Shown here: positions 17,184-25,920 of the stretch, one piece after another | How positions within the stretch are numbered: position 1 is the stretch's first letter | Layout: each line of letters begins with the position of its first letter | Source of the DNA: Planctomycetota bacterium | GTDB taxonomy: Bacteria > Planctomycetota > UBA1135 > UBA2386 | Length of the DNA stretch: 42,501 nucleotides | Assembly: GCA_016235155.1 (NCBI GenBank) | Contig: JACRLW010000062.1 | Location: 1-42,501 of the forward strand | Direction of reading: 5' to 3' | The notes under the pieces: model-generated | The model's input: only the letters and a program-made list of their open reading frames with translations | Told to the model about the DNA's origin: nothing | Database searches by the model: none | Program-made: the position numbers and the translations under genes

Positions 17184-18262
17184 ATGAAGATCCTCAACGT
17201 CGTCGGCGCGCGCCCGAACTTCATGAAGGTCGCGCCGATCATGGAGGCCTACGGGAAGGCCCCAGGCATCCGGCCGATGCTGGTCCACACCGGCCAGCAC
17301 TACGACGAACGGATGAGCGATCTGTTCTTCCGCGAGCTCGGCATGCCGAAGCCCGACATCAACCTCGAGGTCGGGTCGGGTAGTCACGCGAAGCAGACCG
17401 CCGAGATCATGGTCCGCTTCGAGCCGGTGCTGCTCGAACACCGTCCCGACGCCGTGCTGGTCGTCGGCGACGTGAACAGCACGATCGCATGCGGCATGGT
17501 CGCGGTGAAGCTCGGCATCAAGCTGATCCACGTCGAAGCCGGACTCCGCAGCGGCGATCGCTCGATGCCCGAGGAGATCAACCGCGTCCTGACCGACTCG
17601 ATCAGCGACCTCCTGTTCTGCACGGAACGGAGCGGGATGGAGAACCTCGCCCGCGAGGGCGTGCCGCCGCAGCGCTGCCACATGGTCGGCAACTGCATGG
17701 TCGACACGCTGCTCAAGAACATCGCACGCGCGCGGAAGTCCGACGTGCTGCAGCGCTTCGAGCTCGCGGAACGCGGCTTCGTGGTGGTCACCCTGCATCG
17801 GCCGTCGAACGTCGACGATCCGGCCGCGCTGGCGCGACTGCTCGACGTCTTCGAAGTGATCCAGAAGGACCTTCGCATCGTCTTCCCGGTCCACCCGCGG
17901 ACCCGGCAACGGCTCGAACAGGATGCGTTGCGGCAGCGCGTCGCGGCGATGGCCAATCTCCACCTCCTCGAGCCCGCCGGCTACCTCGACTTCGTACGCC
18001 TGTGCGATGCGAGCAAGCTCGTCCTGACCGACTCCGGCGGCATCCAGGAGGAGACGACGATCATGGGCGTGCCCTGCATCACGCTCCGCGACAACACCGA
18101 GAGATCGGCACGAACCAACTCGTCGGCAACGATCCGCAACGGGTGCTCGCGGCCTACCGGCGCGTGCTGAGCGGCGAGGCGGGCCACGGTTCGGTGCCGC
18201 CCTTGTGGGACGGTCGCGCCGCTGAGCGCATCGTCGAGATCCTGCGCCGCGGGCGCTTCTGA
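17184..18262 (+). pseudogene. wecB: UDP-N-acetylglucosamine 2-epimerase (non-hydrolysing) with a 16-nt deletion
   Basis: Would interconvert UDP-GlcNAc and UDP-ManNAc for surface polysaccharide synthesis. The first frame (MKILNVVGARPNFMKVAPIM) runs intact through LVHTGQHYDERMS, VVGDVNST, HVEAGLRSGDRSMPEEINR, PVHPRTRQRL and DSGGIQEE to GVPCITLRDNTE at about 18099. The conserved continuation RPVTV-EIGTNQLVG is interrupted: EIGTNQLVGNDPQRVLAAY is found in another frame immediately after. Exactly 16 nt (RPVTV and part of a codon) appear to be missing. Restoring them gives about 364 aa, normal for the family. As read, the product ends early in an unrelated tail at 18170 and loses the end of the UDP-sugar site. 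It neighbours glycosyltransferase and flippase genes. Confidence 0.9.
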
Positions 18263-18271
18263 TCGGCGGCG

Positions 18272-19117
18272 ATGTCGGGCCCGGTCGCCGAACGATTCGA
18301 GTTCGCGTCGCCGCACGACGGTCTCCGCCTCTGCGCGCGTCTCGATCGTTCGACGCACCATCGCGCGCGCATCGTGCTGGTCCACGGCCTCGGCGAACAC
18401 GCTGCTCGTCATGACGACGTCGCCCAGGCGCTGGTCGCGCATGGATTCGACGTCGCAAGGCTCGACCTCCGCGGTCACGGTCTCTCCGACGGCAAGCGCG
18501 GCGACGTCCCGAGCTTCGACGCCATCCTCGACGACGTGCAAGGCCTCATGCGCGAGGCGGCTCATCGCCTTCCCCCCGCGAAGGTCGTCCTGTGGGGCCA
18601 CAGTCTCGGCGGCCTGATCGTGACGAGCCTCGCGTGGCGACGCCGCCCGGACGTCGCCGGCGTCGTCGCGCTCGCGCCGGCGTTCCGACCGGCCCGGCGC
18701 CCGCCGCGTTGGAAGCTGGCGCTCGCCCACGTGCTGATCCGCACGTTTCCCGCGTTCACGCTCGGCAACAGCCTCGACGTGCGCGGCCTCTCCCACTTGC
18801 AGGACGTCGTCGCCCGCTATCGCCACGATCCGTTGGTGCACCGGCGCATCAGCTCGCGACTCGGCCTCGGCATGCTCGACGAAGGGCAGGCGCTGCTCTT
18901 GTGCGAGCCCGTGCCGAGCGTCCCGATCCTCGTCGTCCACGGCGACGAAGATCGGATCACGTCGCTCGAGGCGAGCCGCGAGTTCGCTCGCCGTCATCCC
19001 CACGTCGAACTGGTGGTGCGGCCGGGTGCATACCACGAACTCCACCACGAACGCGATCGGACCGCCGTGCTCGACGCCGCGCTCGCATGGATCGACGCCC
19101 GGCTCGCGCAACGCTGA
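18272..19117 (+). CDS. Alpha/beta hydrolase, lysophospholipase / monoacylglycerol lipase-like
   Basis: About 281 aa. The fold signature includes IVLVHGLGEHAARHDDVAQAL, DLRGHGLSDGKRG, and the nucleophile elbow GHSLGG (Ser near residue 112). The acid is probably Asp in VVHGDEDRIT and the base His in YHELHHE. It lacks a signal peptide, so a cytoplasmic or membrane-peripheral lipase acting on monoacylglycerols or lysophospholipids is the best guess. It starts 9 bp after wecB and converges with the next gene, their stop codons forming the two ends of a perfect palindrome (19115-19126). Confidence 0.88.
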   Translation: MSGPVAERFEFASPHDGLRLCARLDRSTHHRARIVLVHGLGEHAARHDDVAQALVAHGFDVARLDLRGHGLSDGKRGDVPSFDAILDDVQGLMREAAHRLPPAKVVLWGHSLGGLIVTSLAWRRRPDVAGVVALAPAFRPARRPPRWKLALAHVLIRTFPAFTLGNSLDVRGLSHLQDVVARYRHDPLVHRRISSRLGLGMLDEGQALLLCEPVPSVPILVVHGDEDRITSLEASREFARRHPHVELVVRPGAYHELHHERDRTAVLDAALAWIDARLAQR

Positions 19118-19123
19118 CGGCCG

Positions 19124-20189
19124 TCACGCCAACGCGTCGAGCAGCGGCGCGAAACTCGCCGACGGCACGTGCATCGGCGCCGGCGCGAGATCGGGGGGGC
19201 GCTCCGTCGCGACTCGCGCGAGCACGCGCGCGGCGCCGTCGAGTTCGTCGTACGTGAAGCACCACCCCGGACCGCTGGTCTCCTCGACGATGCGCCACGC
19301 GTCGCCGCGCTCGCCGAGGAAGAGCACGGGACGTCGCGCCATCAGGTAGTCGTAGAGCTTGCCCGGCACGAAGATCCGGTCGGCCGGGTCCGGGCTGTTC
19401 ACTAGCAACAGCGCGTCCATCGCGATCATCGTCCGAAGTGCGTCGCCGTAGCCGAGCAGCTCATGTCGCACGACGCGCGCACGCACCGCCTCCGGAACGC
19501 CGAGCAGATCCTCCTCGAGCATGCCGCAGTTCGTAGTCGGCCGTGTTGCGCATCAACTCGATCCGCAGGCCGTCGATCGCACCCATCGTCGACTCGAACG
19601 AAGCCCTGGCGTCGGCGCTGTTGAGGCAGAGGAGGTCGGCCTGGGCGAGGATGCGTCGCTCCTTCTGGCGAAGCATCCGCCGCAGCCGCTCGCTCTTGGA
19701 TTGCCGCCAGGTGTTGCCGGTGAGCAGGTCGCGGTAGTCGATGACGATCCGCAGCGCGGGGAAGAGTCGACGCAGGGTCGGAACGACCTTCATCTGGCCG
19801 TGCGGGCCGCAGCACAGCAAGACCACGTCGAACGCCTCCTTGCGGACGATCGCGGGCAGGTTGCGCTTCAGGCGGCGCGTCCACTCGAGGTGTCGGTCGA
19901 ACACCGGCCACAGCTCGGGGAGCTTGAAGATCACCGTCCTCACGATCTTCTCGGCGACGTTGCGCGCCGCGCGATCGACGAGATTGACGCCGCCGAGCCC
20001 GTGCACCACGACTTCACGCGGCGTCACGGCCGCGAGCGTCGCGTCGCTTTCGTCCAGCCTGCGCGGATCGAGAGTGACCCAGTGAACGACGTGACCGGCG
20101 CTCAGCAGCGCGCGCGTCAGGCGAAGGACTCGATGGGATGCGACTGCCGGCTGCGGCGGCGCGAAGTAGCTGACGATCGCGATCTTCAC
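19124..20189 (-). pseudogene. GT4-like glycosyltransferase with an internal deletion and frameshift
   Basis: The N-terminal domain begins with a GTG at 20189 (VKIAIVSYFAPPQPAVASHR) and is intact through DVVLLCCGPHGQMKVVPTL, IDYRDLLTGNTW and the end of the Rossmann domain at MRNTADYEL (about 19532). The C-terminal part is in another frame from MLEEDLLGVPEAVRARVV (about 19522), with the donor-site region NSPDPADRIFVPGKLYDYLMARRPVLFLG. GT4 relatives have about 50 more residues here (the first strand and helix of the second Rossmann domain), so roughly 150 nt seem to be missing; the restored length of about 400 aa is normal. Likely role: polysaccharide assembly with the adjacent flippase. Assembly error is possible. 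Confidence 0.78.
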
Positions 20190-20323
20190 GGCTACGGACT
20201 GACCGATGGCATGGCCGATCGAGGCTCTGTGCCGATCGGGAATCTGCTGAGCGAGCGGGGCGCGGATAGTAGCCTCGCACACGCACGACGACCCGACCTC
20301 TTTCGGCGACGTGTCTCGCCTGC

Positions 20324-21847
20324 ATGAGCGTCCTCCGCACCTTCGCCCGCAACGTCGTCAGCAACTGGGCCGGGTTCCTCGTGAACGCGGTCATCGCGTT
20401 CCAGCTGACGCCGTTCGTCGAGTCGCGGCTCGGAAGTTCCGCATGGGGACTCTGGGGCCTCCTGATCGCGTGCACCGGTTACTACGGTCTGCTCGACCTC
20501 GGCATCCGCTCCGCGGTCGCGCAGTACGTCACGCGCTACCTCGCGAAGGGCGACGCGGACGGCGTGTGTCGCACGGTCAACACCGCGGCAGGGATCCTGC
20601 TCGCGATCGCGACCGCCCTGCTGCCGCTGACGGCCGTCGTCGCATGGCTCGCGCCGTCGGTGTTCGCCATCGACGAAGTCGACGATGGAACGACCCGCCT
20701 GCTGTTCGCGGTCGTCGGCGTCGGCGTCGCGATCAACCTCCCGCTGACGATCTTCCAGACCGCGACCTATGCGCGGCAGCGCTTCGACATCGCGAACGGC
20801 GTCGGGATCGCGCAGCGCCTGATCGCCGCGGGAACGACCGTCTGGGCGCTCGAATCCGGCGGCGGCCTGGTCGCCATGGCGGTGATCCACCTCGGCTGCA
20901 ACGTCGCCGCGAACCTGGCGCACGTCGTCCTGACCTTCCGGCTCCTGCCGGGCATCGAGTTTGGGCGGCGGCATTTCAGCCGCGCTTCGGTGCGCGAGCT
21001 GTTCGGCTTCAGCGTCTGGAACGTCTTGATCAACGCGGCCGATCAGGTGCAGGTGCATGCGAGCGCGCTCGTCGTCCCGATCGTGCTGACGACCACGGCG
21101 CTCGCGCACTTCAACATGGGCGCGATCCTCGTGCCGTACGCCCTGCAGCTCGTCAACTCGATCGCGTGGACGCTCACGCCGCAGGCGACCACGCTCGACG
21201 CGCGCGGCGACCTCGAAGGACTCCGCAGGCTCTGGCTCGGCGGCACGCGCGCGATCGTCGCGTTCGCCGCGATCCTCGCCGGCGGCATGGCACTGCTCGG
21301 CGACGACCTGTTGCGACTGTGGGTCGATCCGAAGTACACGAGCGGCGCCGAGTTCGTCTCGAGCGGCACCATCCTCGCCGTGCTCGCGCTCGGCCTCATG
21401 TTGCGCGCCTTGGCCACGGCTTCGAAGCAGCTCTGCTTCGGTCTGCGCGAGGTCCAAGTCCTCGCCAGGGTGACCTTTGCCGAGGCGATCGTGAACCTCG
21501 TGCTCACCGTCGCGCTCGTCGCCTGGCTCGGCATCCTCGGCGCGGCGATCTCCAACCTGCTCGCGGTGGCGCTCACCCAGCTCTGGATGCTCCCGCGCTA
21601 CGTCACGCGGCGCATCGGGGCAGCCTGGTCGAGCGTGCCGCGCACGCTCGCGGCCGGCGGCGTCGTGCTCGTGACGATGCCGCTGCTCCATTCCTTCGCG
21701 GCGGCGAAGGTGCCCGCGGACACGTGGAGCGGCTTTTCGCTGCGCGTCGTCATCCTCGCCGTGCCGGCGCTCGCGCTCGCGGTGATGGTCGGCACGACGC
21801 GCGAGGAGAAGGCGCGGCTGATCCGACGAATGCGCCGCACAGCCTGA
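20324..21847 (+). CDS. Wzx-type polysaccharide flippase (MOP/MATE superfamily)
   Basis: About 507 aa with around 12-14 predicted membrane helices. The N-terminus NVVSNWAGFLVNAVIAFQLTPFV and the GLLDLGIRSAVAQYVTRYLAKGD region are typical of oligosaccharide/polysaccharide biosynthesis flippases, as is LINAADQVQVHASALVVPIVL mid-protein. It would move lipid-linked repeat units across the inner membrane. It is divergent from the damaged glycosyltransferase gene; the 134-bp gap holds no clear promoter. It converges on yggS with a 9-bp gap. Confidence 0.88.
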   Translation: MSVLRTFARNVVSNWAGFLVNAVIAFQLTPFVESRLGSSAWGLWGLLIACTGYYGLLDLGIRSAVAQYVTRYLAKGDADGVCRTVNTAAGILLAIATALLPLTAVVAWLAPSVFAIDEVDDGTTRLLFAVVGVGVAINLPLTIFQTATYARQRFDIANGVGIAQRLIAAGTTVWALESGGGLVAMAVIHLGCNVAANLAHVVLTFRLLPGIEFGRRHFSRASVRELFGFSVWNVLINAADQVQVHASALVVPIVLTTTALAHFNMGAILVPYALQLVNSIAWTLTPQATTLDARGDLEGLRRLWLGGTRAIVAFAAILAGGMALLGDDLLRLWVDPKYTSGAEFVSSGTILAVLALGLMLRALATASKQLCFGLREVQVLARVTFAEAIVNLVLTVALVAWLGILGAAISNLLAVALTQLWMLPRYVTRRIGAAWSSVPRTLAAGGVVLVTMPLLHSFAAAKVPADTWSGFSLRVVILAVPALALAVMVGTTREEKARLIRRMRRTA

Positions 21848-21856
21848 AGCCGGGCG

Positions 21857-22540
21857 TCAGTTCCGTTCGCCGAAGATCGCCGTGCCGACGCGCACGAGCG
21901 TCGAGCCGGCGGCGATCGCCGCGTCGAGGTCGCCGCTCATGCCGAGGCTGAGGATCGGCAAGGGCAGGCCGAGGCGCTCGCGCAGTTCACCGTGCGCGCG
22001 CGCGACCGCGCGGAACACCGGCGCGGCGTCGCCGGTGAGCGGACCCATCGCCATCGTGCCGCGCAGCACGAGCACTCCGCTCGCGACGACCAGCCGCGCG
22101 ACGGCCTCGAGTTCGGCGAGCGGGACGCCGTGCTTGGTCGCCTCGCCCGTGGCGTTCATCTGCACGAGGACGTCGAGCTTGCGTCCGGACGCGGCGCAGA
22201 CCTCGGCGAGTCTCGTCACGAGCCGCTCACGATCGATCGAGTGCACCAGCGCGAGCCCCGGGATCGCGACGAGCGCCTCCACCTTGTTGGTCTGCACGCT
22301 GCCGATCATGTGCCAACGCACCGGGTCCTTCGCCAGGGCCGCGGCCTTGCTCGCGAGTTCCTGCACGCGGTTCTCGCCGAACTCGAGCTGTCTGGCGGCG
22401 ATCGCGGCGCGCACCGCGTCCGGTGGCTGGAACTTGCTGACCGCGAGCAGCGCGACGTCGCGCGGATCCCGGCCGCACCGTTCGCACGCCGTCGCGATGG
22501 AGGCGCGGACCGTGGCAAGCCGCTCCGCGATCCCCGTCAC
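21857..22540 (-). CDS. yggS: YggS/PLPBP family pyridoxal-phosphate homeostasis protein
   Basis: About 227 aa, alanine-racemase-type single barrel that binds PLP without known catalysis. The PLP lysine is Lys36 in LLAVSKFQPPD. Family motifs FGENRVQE, WHMIGSVQTNKV, GTMAMGPL, LSLGMSGDLDAAIAAGST and the end VRVGTAIFGERN are all present. It starts with GTG immediately after the TAG of the preceding gene, with GGAG about ten bases upstream, so it is probably co-transcribed. It acts in the cytosol in vitamin B6 and amino-acid homeostasis. Confidence 0.95.
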   Translation of the reverse strand: MTGIAERLATVRASIATACERCGRDPRDVALLAVSKFQPPDAVRAAIAARQLEFGENRVQELASKAAALAKDPVRWHMIGSVQTNKVEALVAIPGLALVHSIDRERLVTRLAEVCAASGRKLDVLVQMNATGEATKHGVPLAELEAVARLVVASGVLVLRGTMAMGPLTGDAAPVFRAVARAHGELRERLGLPLPILSLGMSGDLDAAIAAGSTLVRVGTAIFGERN

Positions 22541-22903
22541 CTAACCGTCGCTCCAGTGCGCGGTGAGCGGGCCCGGGAACAGACGGCGACCGCGTGCGAG
22601 CAACTTCGCGCGATCCTCGAAGGCTGTGAAGTTGGTCAGCAGCGCGTCGAAGACGTCGTAGTCCTCGACTTGCGCGGCCCACGCCGCGAGCGCGGACTGC
22701 ACGCGCAGATCGCGGGGACAGCGGTCGCCGAGCTCGCGGCAGACCTTGTTGACGAAGGCCCGCGCCTCGTTGCGGAAGGTCTCCTCGCGCGCCGTGGCGG
22801 GGTCGATGCCGAACGACTCGAGCAACTCGTCGCGGTACGCGCCGCGGATCTGCGCGAGCGACGCGCCTGACAGGACATCCCTGACGGCTTCCGGCACGTC
22901 CAT
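22541..22903 (-). CDS. Conserved-looking small protein of unknown function in the purH-yggS run
   Basis: About 120 aa, no signal peptide or membrane segment, mostly helical with conserved-looking Trp/Phe positions (FRNEARAFVNKVCRELGDR, AAWAAQVEDYDVFDALLTNFTAFEDRAKLL). It has no motif I recognise. The ATG is served by GAGG, which overlaps the purH stop region ten bases upstream, and its TAG abuts the yggS GTG. The strict spacing shows it belongs to a purH-unknown-yggS transcript; a metabolic role is only guessed from context. Confidence 0.7.
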   Translation of the reverse strand: MDVPEAVRDVLSGASLAQIRGAYRDELLESFGIDPATAREETFRNEARAFVNKVCRELGDRCPRDLRVQSALAAWAAQVEDYDVFDALLTNFTAFEDRAKLLARGRRLFPGPLTAHWSDG

Positions 22904-22913
22904 CGCTCGAGCC

Positions 22914-24497
22914 TCAGTGGCGGAAGTGGCGGACGCCGGTGAACACCATCGCGATGCCCCCGGCGTCGGCGGCGGCGATCACCTCGTCGTCGCGCTTGCT
23001 GCCCCCGGGCTGGATCGCGGCGGTCACTCCCGCTGCGATCGCGGCCTGCAACCCGTCGGGGAACGGGAAGAACGCGTCCGAGGCGAGAACGGCGCCGCGT
23101 GCATGGGTACCCGCCTTCTCGACCGCGATGCGCACCGAGTCGACGCGACTCATCTGACCGGCGCCGACGCCGCACGTGGCCAGCGCACCGTCGCCGTTGC
23201 GACGGGCGAGCACGATCGCGTTGGATTTCACGTGCTTGCACACGCGCCACGCAAAACCGAGCAGTTCGCGCTCCGCGGCACTCGGCTCGCGCCGCGTGAC
23301 GGTCTCCGACTTCGGCACGACGGCGCCCGACGCATCGGAATCCTGGACGAGGAACCCGCCGCTCACCATGCGCACCGACGGCACCGATCGTGCGACCGGC
23401 ATCGCGCCGAGGTCGAGCACCCGGACGTTGCGGCCCCACTTCGCCGACTCGAGCGCCGCGAGCGCATCGGGTTCGATGCCGGGTGCGACGATCGCCTCCA
23501 CGAAGGTGCCGCGTTCGACCATCGCCGCGGCCGTCGCTGCCGCGAGCGGCCGATTGGTCGCGACGATCCCGCCGTAGGCGCTGACCGGATCCGATTCGAG
23601 CGCGGCGAGGAACGCCTGCGTCGGCGTCGCGGCGGTCGCGGTGCCGCACGGGTTGTTGTGCTTCACGATCACGACCGCGGGCTCGCCGAACTCGAGCGCG
23701 AGACCGAGCGCGGCGTCGAGGTCGAGGAGGTTGTTGTAGCTGAGCTCCTTGCCGCCCAACTGCCGCGCCGACGCGAGCGACGCACCGCTCGCGTCGGGTT
23801 CGGCATAGAGCGCCGCGGACTGGTGCGGGTTCTCGCCGTAGCGCAGTCCCTGCACGCGCGTCCCCGCGACGCCGAAGAAGTCGCCGTAGCGCGGCTCGCC
23901 TGGTTCGTGCGCTCGCTCGTCGTCGAACCAGCGCGCGATCGCGACGTCGTACGCGGCGGTGTGCGCGAAGGCCTTGCCCGCGAGCCGGCGGGCGAGCGAC
24001 ACCGGCACGCGGCCGTGCCCAAAGCGCAAGGCGTCGAGCACGGACGCGTAGTCGGAGGGGTCGACGACCACGGCGACCGACGCATGGTTCTTGGCAGCGC
24101 TGCGCAGCATCGACGGCCCGCCGATGTCGATGTTCTCCACGATCGCCTCGCGCGTGACGCCCTCGCGCCGGACCGTCTCACGGAAGCGATAGAGGTTCAC
24201 CGCGACGACGTCGATCGGATCGATCCCGTGCGCGGCCATCGCCGCGCGGTCTTCGGCATGATCGCGGCGCGCGAGCAGGCCGCCGTGCACCTTTGGGTGC
24301 AGGGTCTTCACGCGACCGTCCATCATCTCGGGGAAGCCGGTGTAGGCGGCGACCTCGGTCGCGGGCACGCCGCCCTCCTTCAGGACCCGGAAGGTGCCGC
24401 CGGTCGAGAGCACTGCGAAGCCGAGTTCGGTCAGGCCACGCGCGAACTCGACCACGCCGGTCTTGTCCGTAACGGAGATCAGGGCGCGTCGTTGCAT
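22914..24497 (-). CDS. purH: Bifunctional AICAR formyltransferase / IMP cyclohydrolase
   Basis: About 527 aa; catalyses the last two steps of IMP synthesis. The N-terminal cyclohydrolase (MGS-like) domain shows LISVTDKTGVVEFARGL, STGGTF, GRVKTLHPKVHGGLLARRD and NLYRF. The C-terminal transformylase shows LRYGENPHQ, SYNNLLDLDAA and the catalytic VKHNNPCG (Lys279, His280, around residues 278-284), then DAFFPFPDG. The end GVRHFRH is typical. It starts 18 bp after prfB without an obvious ribosome site, so it may depend on upstream translation. Confidence 0.97.
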   Translation of the reverse strand: MQRRALISVTDKTGVVEFARGLTELGFAVLSTGGTFRVLKEGGVPATEVAAYTGFPEMMDGRVKTLHPKVHGGLLARRDHAEDRAAMAAHGIDPIDVVAVNLYRFRETVRREGVTREAIVENIDIGGPSMLRSAAKNHASVAVVVDPSDYASVLDALRFGHGRVPVSLARRLAGKAFAHTAAYDVAIARWFDDERAHEPGEPRYGDFFGVAGTRVQGLRYGENPHQSAALYAEPDASGASLASARQLGGKELSYNNLLDLDAALGLALEFGEPAVVIVKHNNPCGTATAATPTQAFLAALESDPVSAYGGIVATNRPLAAATAAAMVERGTFVEAIVAPGIEPDALAALESAKWGRNVRVLDLGAMPVARSVPSVRMVSGGFLVQDSDASGAVVPKSETVTRREPSAAERELLGFAWRVCKHVKSNAIVLARRNGDGALATCGVGAGQMSRVDSVRIAVEKAGTHARGAVLASDAFFPFPDGLQAAIAAGVTAAIQPGGSKRDDEVIAAADAGGIAMVFTGVRHFRH

Positions 24498-24515
24498 GTC
24501 AGTCTCGCCCGCGCA

Positions 24516-25620
24516 TCAGTCCTTCACGCGGACGCCCTTCAAGTACGCCTCGATGAACTTGTCGAGGTCGCCGCTGAGGACGGCGCCGACGTTCGACGTC
24601 TCCACTCCGGTGCGGAGGTCCTTGACCATCTGGTACGGCTGGAGCACGTAGCTGCGGATCTGGTTGCCCCAACTGATCGCGCCTCGTTCGCCGTAGAACT
24701 TCGCGAGCTCCTCCTTCTGCCGGGCTTCCTCGAGTTGGTAGAGCTTGCTCTTCAGCACCTTCATCGCGAGCGCGCGGTTCTTGTGCTGGCTGCGTTCCTG
24801 CTGGCACGAGACGACGATCCCCGACGGCATGTGCGTGATGCGGATCGCCGACTCCGTCTTGTTGACGTGCTGCCCGCCCGCGCCGCTCGACCGGAAGGTG
24901 TCGACGCGCAGGTCCTTGTCGTCGATCAAGATCTGGATGTCGTCATCCAGTTCGGGGATCACTTCGAGCGAGGCGAACGAGGTCTGGCGGCGCGCCTGCC
25001 CATCGAAGGGCGAGATGCGCACGAGACGGTGCACGCCCTGCTCGGCGCGCAAGCGCCCGTATGCATAGGGTCCCTTGACGAGGTACGTGACCGAACGGAT
25101 GCCGGCTTCCTCGCCGCGCTGGAAGTCCTGCTCCTCGACTTCGAAGTCGTGGTCCTCGGCCCAGTGGACGTACATCTTCGCGAGCATCTCGGCCCAGTCC
25201 TGGGCATCGATGCCGCCTGCGCCGGGGACGATCGTGATGATCGCGTTCTTCGCGTCGTGCTCGCCGCTGAGCATGACCTGGAACTCGAGCGAGTCGAGGG
25301 TCGACGTCATCTCGGCGAGTCCCTTGTCCAGGTCCGCGACGACCCCGTCAGGATCGTCTTCGCCGAGTTCGAGGAGCACGTGCGCGTCGTCGAGGTGCCG
25401 CTGCACGCGATCGAGAGGATCGACGACGGCACTGAGCTTGCGCTTCTCCTGGACCGTCGCCTGGGCCGCCTCCTGGCGGTCCCAGAACCCCGGTTGACTC
25501 ATCTTGTGGTCGATGCCACGGAGCTCACGGTGCTTGACCTCGTAGTCAAAGGCTCTCCTTGAGCTGCTGCACGCGGAGTTCGATGGCGCGGATCTGGTTG
25601 CGGTGCCCGTCGAGGTTCAT
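24516..25620 (-). CDS. prfB: Peptide chain release factor 2, with programmed +1 frameshift
   Basis: Recognises UGA and UAA stop codons. A 24-codon first part (MNLDGHRNQIRAIELRVQQL, start ATG at 25620) ends at an in-frame TGA (25548-25546). A +1 shift that skips T25548 joins it to DYEVKHRELRGIDHKMSQPGFW and the rest. The main part has the hydrolysis loop RSSGAGGQHVNKTESAIR with the GGQ motif, and the domain 4 end SGDLDKFIEAYLKGV. The anticodon-like tripeptide region reads SPF (RISPFDGQARRQTSF), as expected for RF2. Total is about 367 aa, normal for the family. The first gene of the minus-strand prfB-purH-unknown-yggS run. Confidence 0.96.
25545..25560 (-). promoter_or_regulatory. prfB: prfB programmed frameshift site
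   Basis: Read on the minus strand: AAGGAG (25560-25555), AGC, then CTTTGAC (25551-25545). The Shine-Dalgarno-like element sits three bases before the CTT slippery codon and the TGA stop is followed by C, the same layout as the E. coli site. Low RF2 slows termination at this UGA and favours the shift, giving autoregulation. Confidence 0.95.
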
Positions 25621-25920
25621 CGGGCCGAACTTAGCACGCGCCTCCGTGCACGGGAACGTCGCGATCGATCGCCGTGGATTTCGTCTCACGCGCGAAGCGA
25701 CGCTGCCAACGCCGTGGTCGGCGCGACCTGGCCTCGCGCGCCCGCGAGCGGTCGAAGCGAACGCGTACGCCTGCCGAGAATGCGCGTGTAGACCGCGCCC
25801 CGTGCGCGAACGACCCGGCGCGATCCGGGTCGGACCGGGAACACTGGAGGGGGAAGCCGCGGCGGGGAGATTCGCCGACTTCGATCCTTTGCCTGCAGTC
25901 CTGCTGCGGCTTCCCTCGAC
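25621..25920. other. 300-bp intergenic region without a recognisable gene; two inverted repeats
   Basis: No frame here looks coding. Two perfect inverted repeats are visible. CGACCCGG/CCGGGTCG (25811-25818 and 25825-25832, 6-base loop) is a compact hairpin. GGGAAGCCGC/GCGGCTTCCC (25851-25860 and 25906-25915, 45-base loop) begins five bases after the stop of the minus-strand membrane protein gene. The region should also hold the prfB promoter (near 25621-25680, minus strand), but I see no clear -35/-10. Confidence 0.5.
25851..25915 (-). terminator. Possible terminator structure after the 25921 membrane protein gene
   Basis: A perfect 10-bp inverted repeat lies directly downstream of the minus-strand stop at 25921. 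The loop is long (45 bases) and no U-run follows, so Rho-independent termination is uncertain. Confidence 0.3.

Noticed and set aside
22746..25562. 938-codon open frame on the plus strand
   Set aside because: Runs antisense to both purH and prfB, two certain genes; no recognisable domain.
25502..25562. Reading prfB as a simple gene starting at the internal ATG near 25502
   Set aside because: The upstream 24 codons, the SD-like element and CTTTGAC at exact spacing show the programmed frameshift; the upstream stop is not a lesion.
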